From: Tenrec ecaudatus
Lineage: Eukaryota; Chordata; Mammalia; Afrosoricida; Tenrecidae
Direction of reading: 5' to 3'
DNA: 64,000 bases
Assembly: GCF_050624435.1 (NCBI RefSeq)
Contig: NC_134546.1
Span: 15,089,001 to 15,153,000, forward strand
A program made the translations under genes and the position numbers. Below, piece by piece: positions 11,359-22,984 of this stretch (its first letter is position 1; every line of letters begins with the position of its first letter). The notes beneath the pieces were generated by a model. It was not told the origin of the DNA. It saw nothing but the letters and a program-made list of their open reading frames with translations, and ran no database searches.

Positions 11359-11495
11359 TCATATAATTCTTATCTTTCCTTTTATGTGGTGAATTTCATT
11401 GTTTGTTTTTGTAATATGAAACCAGCCTTGCATATCTGGTATAAACCACACTTGATCATGATATATGATGATTATTTTTTATGCCATTTTTTATT

Positions 11496-12005
11496 CTGCT
11501 TGTTGGCCACCCTGAGAGTTGCCAGAGCACTACCATGAATCCACCGACCTTGGATCCACATGATTCTGCACCTGCCAGCCTGTGCTCCTTCTGCATTCTT
11601 CATCATTGCAGGTGGCTATGTGAGTCTGAAGAGGGACATAGGGACAGTACCAGATTTACAGACTTGCGTTGGAATGCTTTCTTGATATGTAGTTACTTCT
11701 TTATGTAAAACTCTTTCTTGTAGGACTGTCACTGGATTCTTTGCTTGAGTCGACCTGGCCTAACGCATATACATAGTTGTGTGTGTATTTACATATGTAT
11801 ATATATAACTTTTTTTAAGTGTAACTAATAAGGTAGGCAAGGAATCATTTTGCTATTTCCTCCCCAGTCCCAGTTCCTTAGTGGCTAGAGTCACTCAATA
11901 AAGGCCCAAAACACTGCTCTTTCCAATCATAAAGTGCCCAGAATGCTGTATAATGGGTCCTCCATTCGTCAGCTAATAGAACATCACATTTATGCATTTG
12001 ACAAT
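11496..12005. other. Unassigned, possibly an old interspersed repeat
   Basis: Sequence around 11500-11770 (CCAGCCTGTGCTCCTTCTGC, GATTTACAGACTTG, TATGTAAAACTCTTTCTT) looks like a dispersed repeat I have seen in afrothere sequence but cannot name. No gene evidence. Confidence 0.4.
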
Positions 12006-12212
12006 GGAGCTCACATGACACAGCAGTTAAATGCTTGGCTGCTAACTGCAATGTCAGCCGTTGAAATCCAGCAGCTGCTCCATGGGAGAAAGGCGTGGCC
12101 GTCGGCTTCTATGAACGTTCTAGCCTTGGAAAGCCGAAGGAGGCGGTTCTCATGTGCCCTATGGAGTGGTTATGAGTTGGGATTGGCTTGATAGCAATGG
12201 TGTTTTGGTTTG
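12006..12212 (+). mobile_element. AfroSINE, full length, plus
   Basis: Head GGAGCTCACATGACACAGCA (diverged), TTGGCTGCTAACTGCAATGTC, CCATGGGAGAAAGGCG, tail GGAGTGGTTATGAGTTGGG ending GTTTTGGTTTGG. Confidence 0.82.
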
Positions 12213-12217
12213 GTCAG

Positions 12218-13312
12218 GGATGGGTGGTTATTCACTTAACTACACATATCTAGTGGTAGAGTTCTCACCTTCCACGTGGGAGGCAAGGGTTTGATTCCCA
12301 GCCAGTGTACCTCCCGAGCAGCTCTCCTTCATGTATGTGTCAGGGGTGACTCATGTGTTACTCTGAGGCTGAGTGGGCTCAAGGCCTGGTGATGTCCTTT
12401 TGAAAATTAGCCAGTGACTTGAAGGTAAGCAAGCGGCCATCTAGCTCAGAAGCAACAAAGCCCACATGGAAGAAGCACACCAGCCTGTGCGATCATGAGG
12501 TGTCGAAGGGATCAGGTATCAGACATCATCAGAATAAAAAATCATATCATTGTAGATGAGGGAGTGTGCAGAGTGGAGACCCAAAGCCCATCTGTAGGCA
12601 ACTGCACACCCCCTTACAGAAAGGTCACAGGGAGGAGATGAGCCAGTCAGGATGAAGTGTAGCAACGATGAAACATACAACTTTCCTCTAGTTCCAAATG
12701 CTTCCCCCCATCCCCACCTTCACTATCATGATCCCAATTCTACCTTACAAATATGGCTAGACCAGAGGATGTACACGGGTACAGATAGGAACTGGAAACA
12801 CAGGGAATCCAGGGTGGATGATCCCTTCAGGACCAGTGGTGAGAGTGGCGATACTGGAAGGGTGGAGGGAGGGTGTGGTGGAAAGAGGGAACTGATTACA
12901 AAGATCTACATATAACCTCCTCCCTGGGGGACAGACAACAAAAAAGTGGGTGAAGGGAGACGTCGGGCAGTACAAGCTATGACAAAATAATAACTTATAA
13001 ATTGTCAAGAGTTCATGAGGGAGGGGTGCAAGGAGGGAGGGGAAACATGAGGAGCTGATGCCAGGGACTTAAGTGGATAGCAACTGTTTTGAGAATGACG
13101 AGGGCCATGAATGTACAGATGTGCTTGACACAATTGATGTATGTATGGATTGTGATAAGAGTTGGATGAGTCCCTAATAAAATGATTAAAAAGAAAAGAG
13201 AAGAAAATGAGCCAGGGAAGCCCTTGGTGTTCCAATGGACTGCTCTCCAACCATCGTGGGTATGGCAAAGGACTGAGAAGCATCTCCTCCTGAGTTGGGA
13301 CCACTTGATGGC
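12218..13312 (+). mobile_element. tRNA-Gly-headed, RTE-tailed SINE split by an L1
   Basis: The head resembles tRNA-Gly: AGTGGTAGAGTTCTCACC, an anticodon-arm-like CTTCCACGTGGGAG and a B-box GGTTTGATTCC. A ~20-bp insertion in the D-arm region excludes a working tRNA. The middle (GGCCTGGTGATGTCC) stops at 12416 where an L1 intrudes. It resumes at 13203 and ends with an RTE-like tail (GAGTTGGGACCACTTGATGGCAGG without the usual CAA run). I recall an elephant family of the same layout, a non-autonomous partner of RTE. A box is degraded, so Pol III activity is unlikely. Confidence 0.72.
12417..13202 (+). mobile_element. Young-family L1 3'UTR fragment, plus
   Basis: Starts at CTTGAAGGTAAGCAAGCGG, in the conserved 3'UTR module, and ends at CCTAATAAAATGATT plus an A-rich tail. 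Flanked by GAAAATTAGCCAGTG (12402-12416) and GAAAATGAGCCAGGG (13203-13217), a 15-bp target duplication with two differences. Contains no ORF2. Confidence 0.92.
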
Positions 13313-14595
13313 AGGGAACAGGAAACTATGCCTTTAGCCAAGTAATTAAGAGAAACCCAGGAGCGAGCCAGTTAACAGTGATGACTTTAACTCAGTTAAC
13401 TCTGACCAGTAAACACCTAGTGCTATTTCATCTTCAAAATCTAAAACGGTGACAGTCAGAGTCTGATTTATGATTTCTAAAAAAAATTAATGGGGGAGGG
13501 GGGACACAAGAAAGAAGGAAATTAGTTGAGTCAAAACCAAGTATAACACACGTTTGCACACATTTCAGTTTTAAAAATATTGCTTACTCGAGTCAAGACT
13601 AAATACTAGAACCTACTTAACTATCAATATTGTGTACAATGAGAAAAGTAGACGGAATCATCTTTGAGTAGTCATTTTTTAATAATAAACTGCAATCTTG
13701 GTTTATATAATATCCGTATAAGCTCTTTTCTGTCATAGGTTTAGTCTAATGTATAAAACAGTCCCTGAAACTGTTGACTGTAATGTAGAAAAATAGAATT
13801 GAATTTTGTTTTCTGAGGGTAGGTTTCAACTTCAAGGAACTGTGGTGTGCTTCTGAAAATGAGTCTTGTGAGTGTTTTTCCACTAGAATATTTATGGATA
13901 TAGCAATTTAGGCAGCCATTCCCCAGAGTAGATTATGACATGCCAGTAGCTGAAAGATGAGAAGACTTGGAGCTTCCATTTTCAGCTAGAGGAAGACGTG
14001 GGCAAAAGCAGAAAGAAGGAAAAGCAAGGCCAATCCCTCCCCCCTTAAAGAACGACATTGAAACATAGTTGCGCTAAATGAAAAAGGGCCGCATATTTGG
14101 ACTGTGTTTATGACTCTGACAGATCACACCTTTTCCTTTTTCTGAGCTAAGGTAAAGAACCTGAGGTTTTCATTTTAGTTTCTCAAACAAGACAAAACCA
14201 GTTTAACTACTTTACTTTACCCCCGGAGCCAGGAATGGAGGCCAACAGTATTGAAAAAGTAACCAACCACAAATTGACTCTTTGTAATTTGTAGGGTAGG
14301 TAATCCCAGCAGGGACAGAACTGAGTTGTTTATGTCCTTAAAAAAGTATTTGAGGATGAAAAATGTCATCTCACGATTAATCATATTCTCTTCCTTTCTC
14401 TTTTCAGGCGAAGAACTTAACACCTATCAGTAAAGCCTTCCTATCAGAAATGACTGAGCTTAAATCAGGCTACAGGCCATTGTTGTTACTCACAGCTGAA
14501 CAGTGAGCCCTGGGTTAGGGCCAGTGTGAACGAAGGACACCTTGTTCTTGACCTTTCATGCTGTGTACATTTACCCTCACTTCGAAGCAGTGGCA
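13313..14595. other. Unassigned single-copy-looking sequence
   Basis: No repeat family or gene recognised. Several AT-rich blocks. The open frames are short and unlike any protein I know. Confidence 0.5.
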
Positions 14596-14599
14596 TCAG

Positions 14600-14800
14600 C
14601 CCCTATTTGCCAAATCCATCATCATAATAATGTGCTGCCCTGCCATCGTTAGGCGTTGCCCGACCCTGTGTACAACAGAAGGAAGAGCTGCCAGCTCTGC
14701 ACACCAGCCTGGCCATTGTTATTGTGTGAGTCCATTGTTGCAGCCACTGTGTCCTCCACCACAATTCCTTGGGACATCAGAGGCTGGAAAGGCTGCGAGC
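14600..14800 (-). mobile_element. RTE 3' tail fragment, minus, degraded
   Basis: GCCCGACCCTGTGTACAAC, TGTTATTGTGTGAGTCC and ATTGTTGCAGCCACTGTGTC match the inverted RTE tail seen at 8779 and 54836. The boundaries are soft. Confidence 0.6.
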
Positions 14801-14834
14801 CTTTTCTCGCATTCATCCTCGCCTCCCGGTGGAG

Positions 14835-14993
14835 ACCATTCTGACTCAGAGGAGAACGGCTCAGAGGATTTCCAAGGTGGTAAAGGTTTATGGAAGCCGA
14901 CTGCCTTATCTTTTTCTCTCAGTGGGATTGGCGGGTTTGAATAGCAGACCTTTTGGTTAGCGGCAGAACACTTAGCCACTGTCTCACCAGGGC
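14835..14993 (-). mobile_element. AfroSINE fragment, minus
   Basis: Inverted middle and head: GGGTTTGAATAGCAGACC, CTTTTGGTTAGCGGCAG, ending with CACCAGGGCTC at 14993. The 3' tail is degraded. Confidence 0.75.
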
Positions 14994-15021
14994 TCGTCTT
15001 CCGACTCTGGAAATGTAGGCT

Positions 15022-15149
15022 TTCCAAAACTGTACATTGTTATAGGAGCAGATAGCTGCATTTTTCTCCCAAGGAGCAGCTGGTGGTCTTGAGCTACCAA
15101 CCTTTTGGTTAGCGGCCCAACGTCTAACCGACCGCACCACCAGGGGTCC
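15022..15149 (-). mobile_element. AfroSINE 5' two-thirds, minus
   Basis: TTTTCTCCCAAGGAGCAGC, CCAACCTTTTGGTTAGCGG and terminal CACCACCAGGGGTCC (inverted head at 15149). A separate copy from 14835-14993, because both carry the head-proximal block. Confidence 0.8.
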
Positions 15150-15227
15150 TTTTCCTTGCACTGAAGGAAAGTTAAAACCCTCTGCACCTGTTCCTACTCT
15201 AGGAAAAATCCAACTTAAAGACTTTTA

Positions 15228-15412
15228 AAAAAAAACATTTTATTAGGGGCTCATACAACTCTTATCACAGTCCATACATATACATACATCAATTGTATAA
15301 AGCACATCCGTACATTCCCTGCCCCAATCATTCTCAAAGCATTTGCTCTCCACTTAAGCCCTTTGCATCAGGTCCTCTTTTTTTCCCCCTCCTTCCCCGC
15401 TCCCCCCTCCCT
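15228..15412 (-). mobile_element. Young-family L1 3' end, minus, with perfect TSD
   Basis: Flanked by identical 17-bp CAACTTAAAGACTTTTA at 15211-15227 and 15413-15429. Contains only the last ~185 bp of the L1 3'UTR with its oligo-A tail at the left side. Confidence 0.95.
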
Positions 15413-15429
15413 CAACTTAAAGACTTTTA

Positions 15430-17125
15430 TGGAAGCATCTCCTTTGCAACTGGGAGACTGCCTGTGTGTGCAAAGCTAGGAGAGCCCTTGCAATACATCT
15501 TAAGGGCCTCAGCACCCTCGTGTTCTCAGTTCAACCACTTTCTAAATCATGAGACTCATGAAAGACAGTGAAAAACCTAAGGGAGAAAAAATTAGGCACG
15601 ATGGCTTTATTCAGCGGTTCCTTTTCCCACTGGGGCCTATTAAGTTCTGTACAAACAAGGCTGCCTCTCACTTGGGCTTATTTGAATGTTGGTTCTCGCC
15701 TCTCAGGCACGCCGAGCTCGCTCTGGAGAACTGGCTGTCTCGAACAGATTGTTGTTCGTGTTCCTGTCGTTCTTCACTGCGCCTCTTCTTTGGTTCATGG
15801 TTTCCAACCATCTGATACTGATCAGATTAACAACAGGGAGACAGGAACATGAGCACTTCCGCAGAGGAGGTGAGCGCCACCGGGAGGACCATGCTCTCAA
15901 AGGCGTGATGCGGCATCTGGGCAGAAAAGAATGGTTCAGATAGGTCTTAGGGTGCCCTTCTGCCAGGGCTTGCCAGGCCTAGAGCAGGACAGAGAAGAGA
16001 AGACATGTGCAGAGGCAACACGTGTCCTGGCTCATCATTGAGAGGCCCATTCAGTTACCAGTCGACATCTGCCCTCAGAGGGAGGAGGAGGATGCCGAGG
16101 AGCCAAAAACGTGTTTACTTTGGTCTTGTGAAATTCATACTTGGGCAACTCTTAGGGGGATAGAATCTGTTGCATGTTCATGCCTAACACCTATTACTGC
16201 TAATAGGAGTTAACCACCTACACAGAAAAGAAAACACGGCCTTCAGAGTTGAATTTAAACCCTGGGGATGGAAGGAGCTCTCCAGCTAATAGCTGATTGG
16301 AATTGCACCGTCTCCAATTTGCTCCCTGCACACCTGACATCATTGAATTTGGAGAAGCAAAAACCAGGTTCATCCAGGGGTAGCAGAGAACAGAACTGTT
16401 TTGAAAGCTAAAATTAAGAAAAAAAGGTGATTATAATTCGGGTGCTTAAAGTAAGTCGCAAGAGTCCCTGCCTAATGACATAAAAAACCCCAGCTCCTGC
16501 TCGGAGTTCCTAGAGAAGAGAGGGCTAGGAGAACATTTATTCTTACTTACTACTCCCAACCTAGTACCCTCCATTTGTTTTTCTTAAAACAAGAAAATTA
16601 GAGTCATCGTAGAAATTTGATGGAAGTGGTCAGTTAGGAGGTCGATGTACATTGCATCTTCCAGGACCCACAGTCAGGAGAAACAGTAAACATAACCTGA
16701 ACCTGTCAAAAGGACCTGCCTGACCCCAAAAGTGACACACAGTCACCGAGGCGGCACAGGGATTGGGACATCGATGTGGGTAGAGCCGTGGGGGAACCAA
16801 ACAGTAGCTGAAGAGCATCGTTCTCGCTCTTCAAGAAAGCCACTCGCCGAACTGCATTTACACACCGACAAAGAAATGAATGTTGAGAAAAAGCATATCA
16901 CAAACGTATGTCCCCTTTCTTGCCTGTACCTTTTTGCTTCCCTTTGGTCAGGCTAGTGAAATAAGGGGTAAGGAGGAGAGGAAGCGTAGTAAGTTCACAG
17001 CAGTTTCTTCAAAGAAGTCTTCGGAAGTATCTCTGCACCATGGAAAGTCACAACTACCTTGATACTAGAATAATGATTAAGAAGATCAGCTTTGAAAGCG
17101 AATAAAATAAACCTGAGCTTGTCAC
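15430..17125. other. Unassigned sequence
   Basis: No repeat or gene confidently recognised. Mixed composition; the open frames overlap on both strands without homology. This and the neighbouring unassigned blocks would be the places to test for conserved non-coding elements of the CNRIP1-PPP3R1 interval. Confidence 0.5.
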
Positions 17126-17262
17126 GAGAACATTTCCAAGTCAGTTTCTGTTTTCTCATCGATGAAACCGGAGCAATACTGCTACCTCACAGGGCGACCG
17201 AAGCAAGCAAAGAACATAAAACCTACATCGTACTTAGGAAAGTACTTGGCACCTGCCAAGAC
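17126..17262 (+). mobile_element. MIR-like SINE, plus
   Basis: AAGTCAGTTTCTGTTTTCTC, GCTACCTCACAGGGCG and GTACTTGGCACCTGCC follow the order of the MIR 3' half. Confidence 0.55.
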
Positions 17263-17344
17263 TGCAAATAAGCAACCTTCTTTACTGTGAATTAGTGATG
17301 GATAGGGGCTAATATCCATTTAATAATTCATCTCCTTTGCCTGC

Positions 17345-17545
17345 ACCAGCTCCGGTGGCATCGTAGGCTAGGATTGAGCTGCTAACCACAAGGTTACTGG
17401 GTTAAACTCAAGTCACTCGGCTGAGAAAGACAAGACCACGGGCACCTGTAGAGACTGGACACCTTGGTCACCCAAAGTGATGCCTCTCCTCGGCCCTGTT
17501 GGGTCTCCATGAGCCAGAATCGTGGCTGTGAATTTGGTTTTTGGT
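17345..17545 (+). mobile_element. AfroSINE, diverged, plus
   Basis: GAGCTGCTAACCACAAGGTT, GGCTGAGAAAGACAAGACC and a tail CATGAGCCAGAATCGTGG ... TTTGGTTTTTGG. The head is substituted (GCTCCGGTGGCATCG). Confidence 0.75.
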
Positions 17546-18416
17546 GGCTTTTGCATGGAACACTCCCGACTCTCCCTTGTATTATTTATCACAACTCAGC
17601 TGGCCATGCAGGGAATGTCAAGTACATCTCTGTAACCTTGGTCACTCCCTCCTTGGGTCTGATTCAAAGACAGACTCAGCAAAGTACGCCTGGCTCAGAG
17701 TGTGGGGAGATGGGTAAGAGGGTGAAGGATCATGGCACATCAGTGAGGACTATGACCAAGGACAAGCCTTGGCCTAGTCATTGCCTGGTGGCCGCTGCAG
17801 ACTCCTCTTGGCGTTGCACCCTTTGGGGACTGAGTAGCTCTGCCGGTGCCAGGTTGGCCTCATCTGTATCTTAATGACACCACAGAATGTTTACACTGCA
17901 TTCCTCTGAGACTAGGCTGACTCCAGGCCTGGGCACCTCGGACACTTGGTTTTGGAATGAAGCACTCTGGAGCCAAGGATGGCACAGCAGTGAGTTGAGA
18001 CCACTTCGTGATGGAAGAAAGAGGAGTTAGGACTGCTGACAGGGGGAAAAGCCCCCCCCCCAGAATGAAATCACAAATGTGCCCTTATCATGGGATGCAG
18101 TAATCACACACTTGTGTGGAAAGGGGGCCGGTGGGGGTGCTTCAGTTACTGCCTGTATCAATGCAGGTGAGGTCTGATGATGCAAGAGCTGACTGCCTAA
18201 GAGAGTTAAGGGAAATAAATGCCTGCAGGTAAGACCGAGGCTTAGAATGAGGGACGCTCGGGGGAAAGTGCCATCACCAAAAATATAGATAAGTTGTTTT
18301 TATGTGTCTAAGATTCAGCTTGGGGCTATCACTGCAAGGTGGGAATTTCGAAATGAATCAGGGTATATGTGAATTATACGATGTTCTCTCTGGATGGATA
18401 CAGAAAGACCCTTTTA
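17546..18416. other. Unassigned sequence
   Basis: No gene. A run of 10 C lies near 18052-18061. One 136-codon open frame overlaps the previous SINE tail and has no recognisable homology. Confidence 0.5.
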
Positions 18417-18428
18417 AAAAGGCAACTT

Positions 18429-18650
18429 CAAAATAATAATAATGTATAAATTATCAAGGGTTCATGAGGGAGGGGGTGCCAGGGATGGAGGGGGGAAATG
18501 AGGAACTGATACCAAGGGCTCAAGCAAATGTTTTGAGAATGATGATGGCAACAACTGTACAAATGTGCTTGACACAATGGATGGATGGATGGATTGTGAT
18601 GAGTTGTACGAGCCCCCAATAAAATGATTAAATTTAAAAAAAAGAAAAAC
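18429..18650 (+). mobile_element. Young-family L1 3' end, plus, with TSD
   Basis: Ends CCCCCAATAAAATGATT with an A-rich tail. Flanked by AAAAGGCAACTT at 18417-18428 and 18651-18662. It includes a small ATGG expansion in the segment that reads ATGTATGTATGG in sister copies. Confidence 0.93.
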
Positions 18651-18662
18651 AAAAGGCAACTT

Positions 18663-19465
18663 GTCAATGTTTTCTCACCAAAGAAATAGCAAACCTTCAT
18701 CTTGGACCTAAAGGGGCAAACAGCAGGGACAGTCTTGCTCCCCTAAGCTCGGAGGACACCCAGTAGTAATCATTGGCGAATGCACTCCTTTCCTCTTCAA
18801 AGTTAGGAAGGTGGGCCCACATGCAGGTGTCTAAAGTTAGACCCACGTGCTGGTGGGAGGGATGAGCAGCACAGGCACTTTAGAAGCCTGTAACTCCCTC
18901 CTGCTACTAGTACCACCTAGTGGTAGCCAAGAAGCTGTGTAAACAACTTTGAAGAAAAATTGCTTTAAAAATTGTAAAAGAACACTTCGATAACCCTCAT
19001 AGTTAAAAAATACTGTAAAAAAGACTCAAAGATCATCAATCCATTGTCAAAGCTCCCCCCCACCCTCACCCCTGTTCTCTCTCCCCGCCCCACTCTTCTT
19101 CTTTGGTAACAGTGGCCCTGCCTTTCCTGTGCTCATGCTCCAACGCCAATCTTTCTCTCTCTCTCTCTCTCCTTATCGCTGGCTTGTAAAGCATGCATGG
19201 AATCATGTATATAGTTTTCACCTAACAAATATTTTAAGACCTATTTCCCAGCAGCAGCAGACACGACAGCTGATGGGCCCAGCTCCCAGCCCTCACGTAG
19301 CTCGAACGTCAAGTTTGCTTTCAAATTCTGAGTTGGAAGATGTAGGTGGGCATTGGAGATGCCTTTCCTTCAAGAAAGTTCTTGACTCAGACAAGACAGC
19401 ATCACTCCCCCTGATGAATCAGCCCCAGTTTCTTTCCTTGTCTGGGATAGTATCTCTTCTACCTA
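18663..19465. other. Unassigned sequence with (TC)n
   Basis: A short TC-rich microsatellite lies around 19148-19172. No gene recognised. Confidence 0.5.
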
Positions 19466-19469
19466 GAAG

Positions 19470-20190
19470 AGCTAGACATCTGTGGTCTAGGCTAGACATT
19501 GGGGTCTGCCTCTCTACCACATTGTTTGCGCTCCTGTATTCCCACAGGCCTTTGCTCCTACCCCTGAGGCCTCTTGCTTCTCTGGCAACCTCTCTGCCCC
19601 CATGGCCATTGACCAGTTGGGCCTCCTCACCCTTCCCCAACGTACAAGCTTCTATACCCATCTCCCGGCCTCCACTCTGCCACCAGGGGATTGCTCTATG
19701 TCATTTTATGCTTCAAAAGTCTCTCTAGGTCCCATTTCCTGCAGAACCAAACCTAAACCACGTAGCCTCTGCGTGTACAAGGTTCCTCATAGTCTGCCTC
19801 TTGCTTCCTTCTTCCACGGTTCCCTGACCTTCACCCACACAGAATCCCTTCTGTCGGAGCGGCTCACCAGCGTCCAGATGACAGTCCCCTGCAGCACCAT
19901 GCCCTGCCTCGGAAAAGTGCTCTCGGATCCTCCTCACCGTGTCTACTCTTTCCTCAAGGGCACCCTCCGATATCTTTGAAGCTGCTGTGCCCTCCTGCAG
20001 CCTCCTCCTCCTCGGTCCTTCCCATCCTTTATAGTCCCTTCTAGAAGCCCCCGATCATTTCAATTGTAACTATTTGGCCACAAGCAACGGAAAGATTTGG
20101 CATGGTGTCTTATCACCACTTCCTGCCCCACAGAGTCCCCGGCATGGCATTGTCTGTGCCAATAGTGTGCGGAGGGAGTGAATGAAGGGG
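19470..20190 (+). mobile_element. L2-like ancient LINE 3' region, plus
   Basis: GGCCTTTGCTCC, CCTCCTCACCGTGTC and, at the end, TCTTATCACCACTTCCTG ... GGAGTGAATGAA follow the order of the L2 3' segment. The 199-codon open frame over 19129-19728 runs across this L2 and is read as chance. Confidence 0.55.
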
Positions 20191-20194
20191 ACAT

Positions 20195-22153
20195 CTGATC
20201 AACCCCAGGGCAGTGTGAAAAGATTAAAACGGTTCCCAAACGCGAATGTGCTAAGAACCCCTAAAGTGCTTATTAAAATGCAGGGCTGTAGGTTTTCTCT
20301 CCCAGACAGCAGGCTCTGAACAGGTGGCGCTCAGGGGTCTACATTTAGATGCCTAATTCTGATGGCCACTGTGCAGTCTACCCTTAGAAGGCCAAGCAAG
20401 TCGCCTGAAGACAGCCAAGCCCATCTCGCCTGAGCTGGGATCCTCTGAAGAAGGCGCTCCAGCCTGTCTGAGATCCCTTGAGGGAGGCGGTTGGTGGTTC
20501 CTGGCACTCCTGAGAATAAATAGAGCCTGGCGTCAGTGGAGAAAACCACAGTGGATTCTGTGAAGGCTAAAAAGAAGCATCGAGCTCTAAGTAGCAGGAC
20601 TGGACCGTTTCCTTTTCAGGACATTGGTGGCCAATTCCCCAATGTTTGTTTTGCTAGAGCGGAGTCACTGTTTAGGCCCGAGCTGTTTCCATTAATGTGC
20701 TGCCTTTGTGTCAAGCTTCCTCACGGAGGTGTGCCAAGAGTGTTGGCAGCGTTAAGCCCAGTCTTCCCTCATTCCCTGAGGGAGCAACGAGCAGAAAGTC
20801 CTTACCAACTCATTAGAAAGGCGTCTCTTTAGAGAGCTCCCAAGCACCAGATGCCAGCAGGAGGGGAGAGGATGGGATTGTTCCTAGCTCCCTCCCCTTG
20901 GCTCTGCCTATTTCCCCACCCACCCTGCCAAATGCTCCTTGTTGTCCCGGCAGGTGGCTCCCACCCCTGCCTTCAAGTCTGTACAGACCATTTCCTTCCC
21001 AAGAGAGATAAACTCCAAAAGGATCCGTGGGCTCCAGGCAGTGCAGAGTGGCCAAGGGCTGCACAGACTTCATAGAACGGATGTTTGGATGGTCAGCGCA
21101 GACCATTCTCTGGTTCCGAAGGCAGAACCTTGGGGCGAGCTGCCCAGGGAGTGCAGACTGCCAGTCCTTCCAGAGGCGCGGGGCTCCAGCCTCAGTCACA
21201 TGTATCTGTCCTGACCCCTCTGTCTGGTGACTTATTTTCTGGTGAACTCCTGTCTGATATTAACCTTGCATAGTGCTCGAATCGGAATTTTGGTATCTGT
21301 CCTCCAATCTACTGAGGTTAATCCAGCGAACTTGGCCTGGGATTTTTGCCCAAAGGTAATTCTCTGATTCCCTCTTTGCCAGGCTCTGCCTTCTCAGCCG
21401 CAGTCTCCTGAGCATCTAGGCTCCTCAGCTCCTTGGCTGCAGCCTTGGTAAAGACAGCAGGACGTGACCAAAGTAAGCCTCTATCTCCGCAGTGAGTTTG
21501 GAAAGACATCGCAAACCTCTCTCAGAGTTTATGAGGCTAAATGTGTTCTCATCAAGCTTTCCGGGGAAGAGTGATATTACCCGAGGGAAGGAGCGGGGAC
21601 CACGGTGCCACCCACCCCTTGGGAAGTGTGGTCACATGTCTGCCCCTTTGGGGCCCTTTGTCCACAGGCATCTGGTCCTGACAGATGGATTTCTTGCCTC
21701 TGGAACCACTTTGTATTAGGTGACTTTAAAATTTTAAACTGCGTGTGGTAAAATGTCTATCCAGTTCTATGAGTTTAGCACATATCACCTCCACCACCAG
21801 GTAACAGGCTATTCCCCCACCCAGACAACTCAATCATGCTGCCCCTGGAGGGTCTCCCATTGGGATGGTAAGGCCTTAATCCTTAGTCTTGTGGAATTCA
21901 TTAGGGAAAGGCTAAATTGTTAAAAAGTTGAGACAATCTGGATCCAATTATGTGGAGGGCTTTGTTATTCGGGGTTGGATCACTTCCATAGAGCAAGGGC
22001 CACTTCTCATGCTGATAATAAGCACTCACTGGGTTTCCCAACATGACTTTCCTTGGTCTCTTCCTTGCTACTTAAGGAAGCAAGAGCGACCTCATTTAGG
22101 ACCCTAAGCTGAGATGTTAAAGCTGTGTGCATTAAACCTGCTCTTTGAGGCAA
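20195..22153. other. Unassigned sequence, locally GC-richer
   Basis: No recognised exon or repeat. Around 20840-21230 the sequence is GC-richer with several overlapping open frames on both strands, none with recognisable homology or a convincing splice context. Confidence 0.45.
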
Positions 22154-22345
22154 GGAGCCCTGGTGGTGCAGTAGTGAAGCACTTGACTGTGAACCGAAAG
22201 GCTGGTGGTTTGAATCCACCCAGGGGCAGCTCAGGAGAAAGACCTGTTGGTCCTCTGTAATGATTGCTAAGAAAACCCAACGGGGCAGCTCTGCCCTGCC
22301 ACATAGGATCAGTAGGAGCTGGACTCTCCCCAGTGGTCCCTAAGG
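22154..22345 (+). mobile_element. AfroSINE, well preserved, plus
   Basis: Starts with the canonical head GGAGCCCTGGTGGTGCAG. Has B-box GGTTTGAATCC, then CTCAGGAGAAAGACC and a diverged tail. One of the clearest copies for identifying the family. Confidence 0.9.
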
Positions 22346-22496
22346 ACAACATTCGTTCAGGTACAAACTCATAAAAAATAATATTGAACCAAAAGATGCT
22401 CCAAGAAAGCATGAAACTTCTGAAAATAAACCCTCTCTGTATGGTTACATTGATTTAACAGTGTAATCATCTAGTTTTGGGGAAAATAATTACCCA

Positions 22497-22509
22497 ACAC
22501 ACACACTCG

Positions 22510-22552
<43 letters not shown>

Positions 22553-22557
22553 GCACA
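22497..22557. repeat. (CA)n with embedded (GC)n
   Basis: CACACACA interrupted by CGCGCGCGCG near 22507-22518, an alternating purine-pyrimidine tract that could adopt Z-DNA under negative supercoiling. Confidence 0.95.
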
Positions 22558-22984
22558 CCCCTTCTCCATAATATAGCACAATTCAGAAGACTAATCTGTG
22601 AGGAGATCAAGATTCCAACTGAGTGCTGAGCAGAAAGAATAAAAGTATGAATATTTACTGTATAAATAAAATAATCTTTTTTGGTCAAAGAAAGTGACTA
22701 TGTGATAAAAACAGAAGAAGAATCAGGTGTTACAGTTTTGGGAAATCTACTGCCTCCTATGCTTAATGGGTTGGTTGGAATTTCTGCATATCCAAACCAT
22801 AATTCTTGTCACATACGCTTGATATTTCAAGTTCTGGTTCAGGAACAGAGGGAGGCTGCCACGACCCCCACTGTCACCCCTTGGGCATGCCCTCTCTGGG
22901 GGTGGTTATCTAGGTGGGAGGAAACCCGCAGTGCCAGGGCTGTCTAAAACAGCTTGGTGGAGGCTGGAACGTTCTGGCGGGGGT

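Larger units (their letters stand above)
4295..11495 (-). mobile_element. Old L1 (minus), split by four later insertions
   Basis: The pieces at 4295-4737, 9195-10273, 10476-11133 and 11359-11495 read as one inverted L1. The left piece has 3'-end and ORF2 C-terminal wording (for example TTGCTTATCCATTCC). It resumes at 9195 with TAAATTGTCTCCATCC, then ATTTTTGGTTCATTGATTTG, and ends with ACCAGCCTTGCATATCTGG near 11430. All are typical inverted ORF2 phrases. All reading frames are broken. Later elements inserted at 4738-9190, 10274-10475 and 11134-11358 show it is the oldest layer here. Confidence 0.8.

Noticed and set aside
12218..12312. tRNA-Gly gene
   Set aside because: The D-arm is interrupted by ~20 extra bases, the A box is degraded, and the sequence continues into a SINE body. 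It is the SINE head.
19129..19728. 199-codon open frame, plus strand
   Set aside because: Starts in a TC microsatellite and runs into L2-like sequence. Composition is Ser/Leu/Pro-rich with no homology, so chance is more likely.
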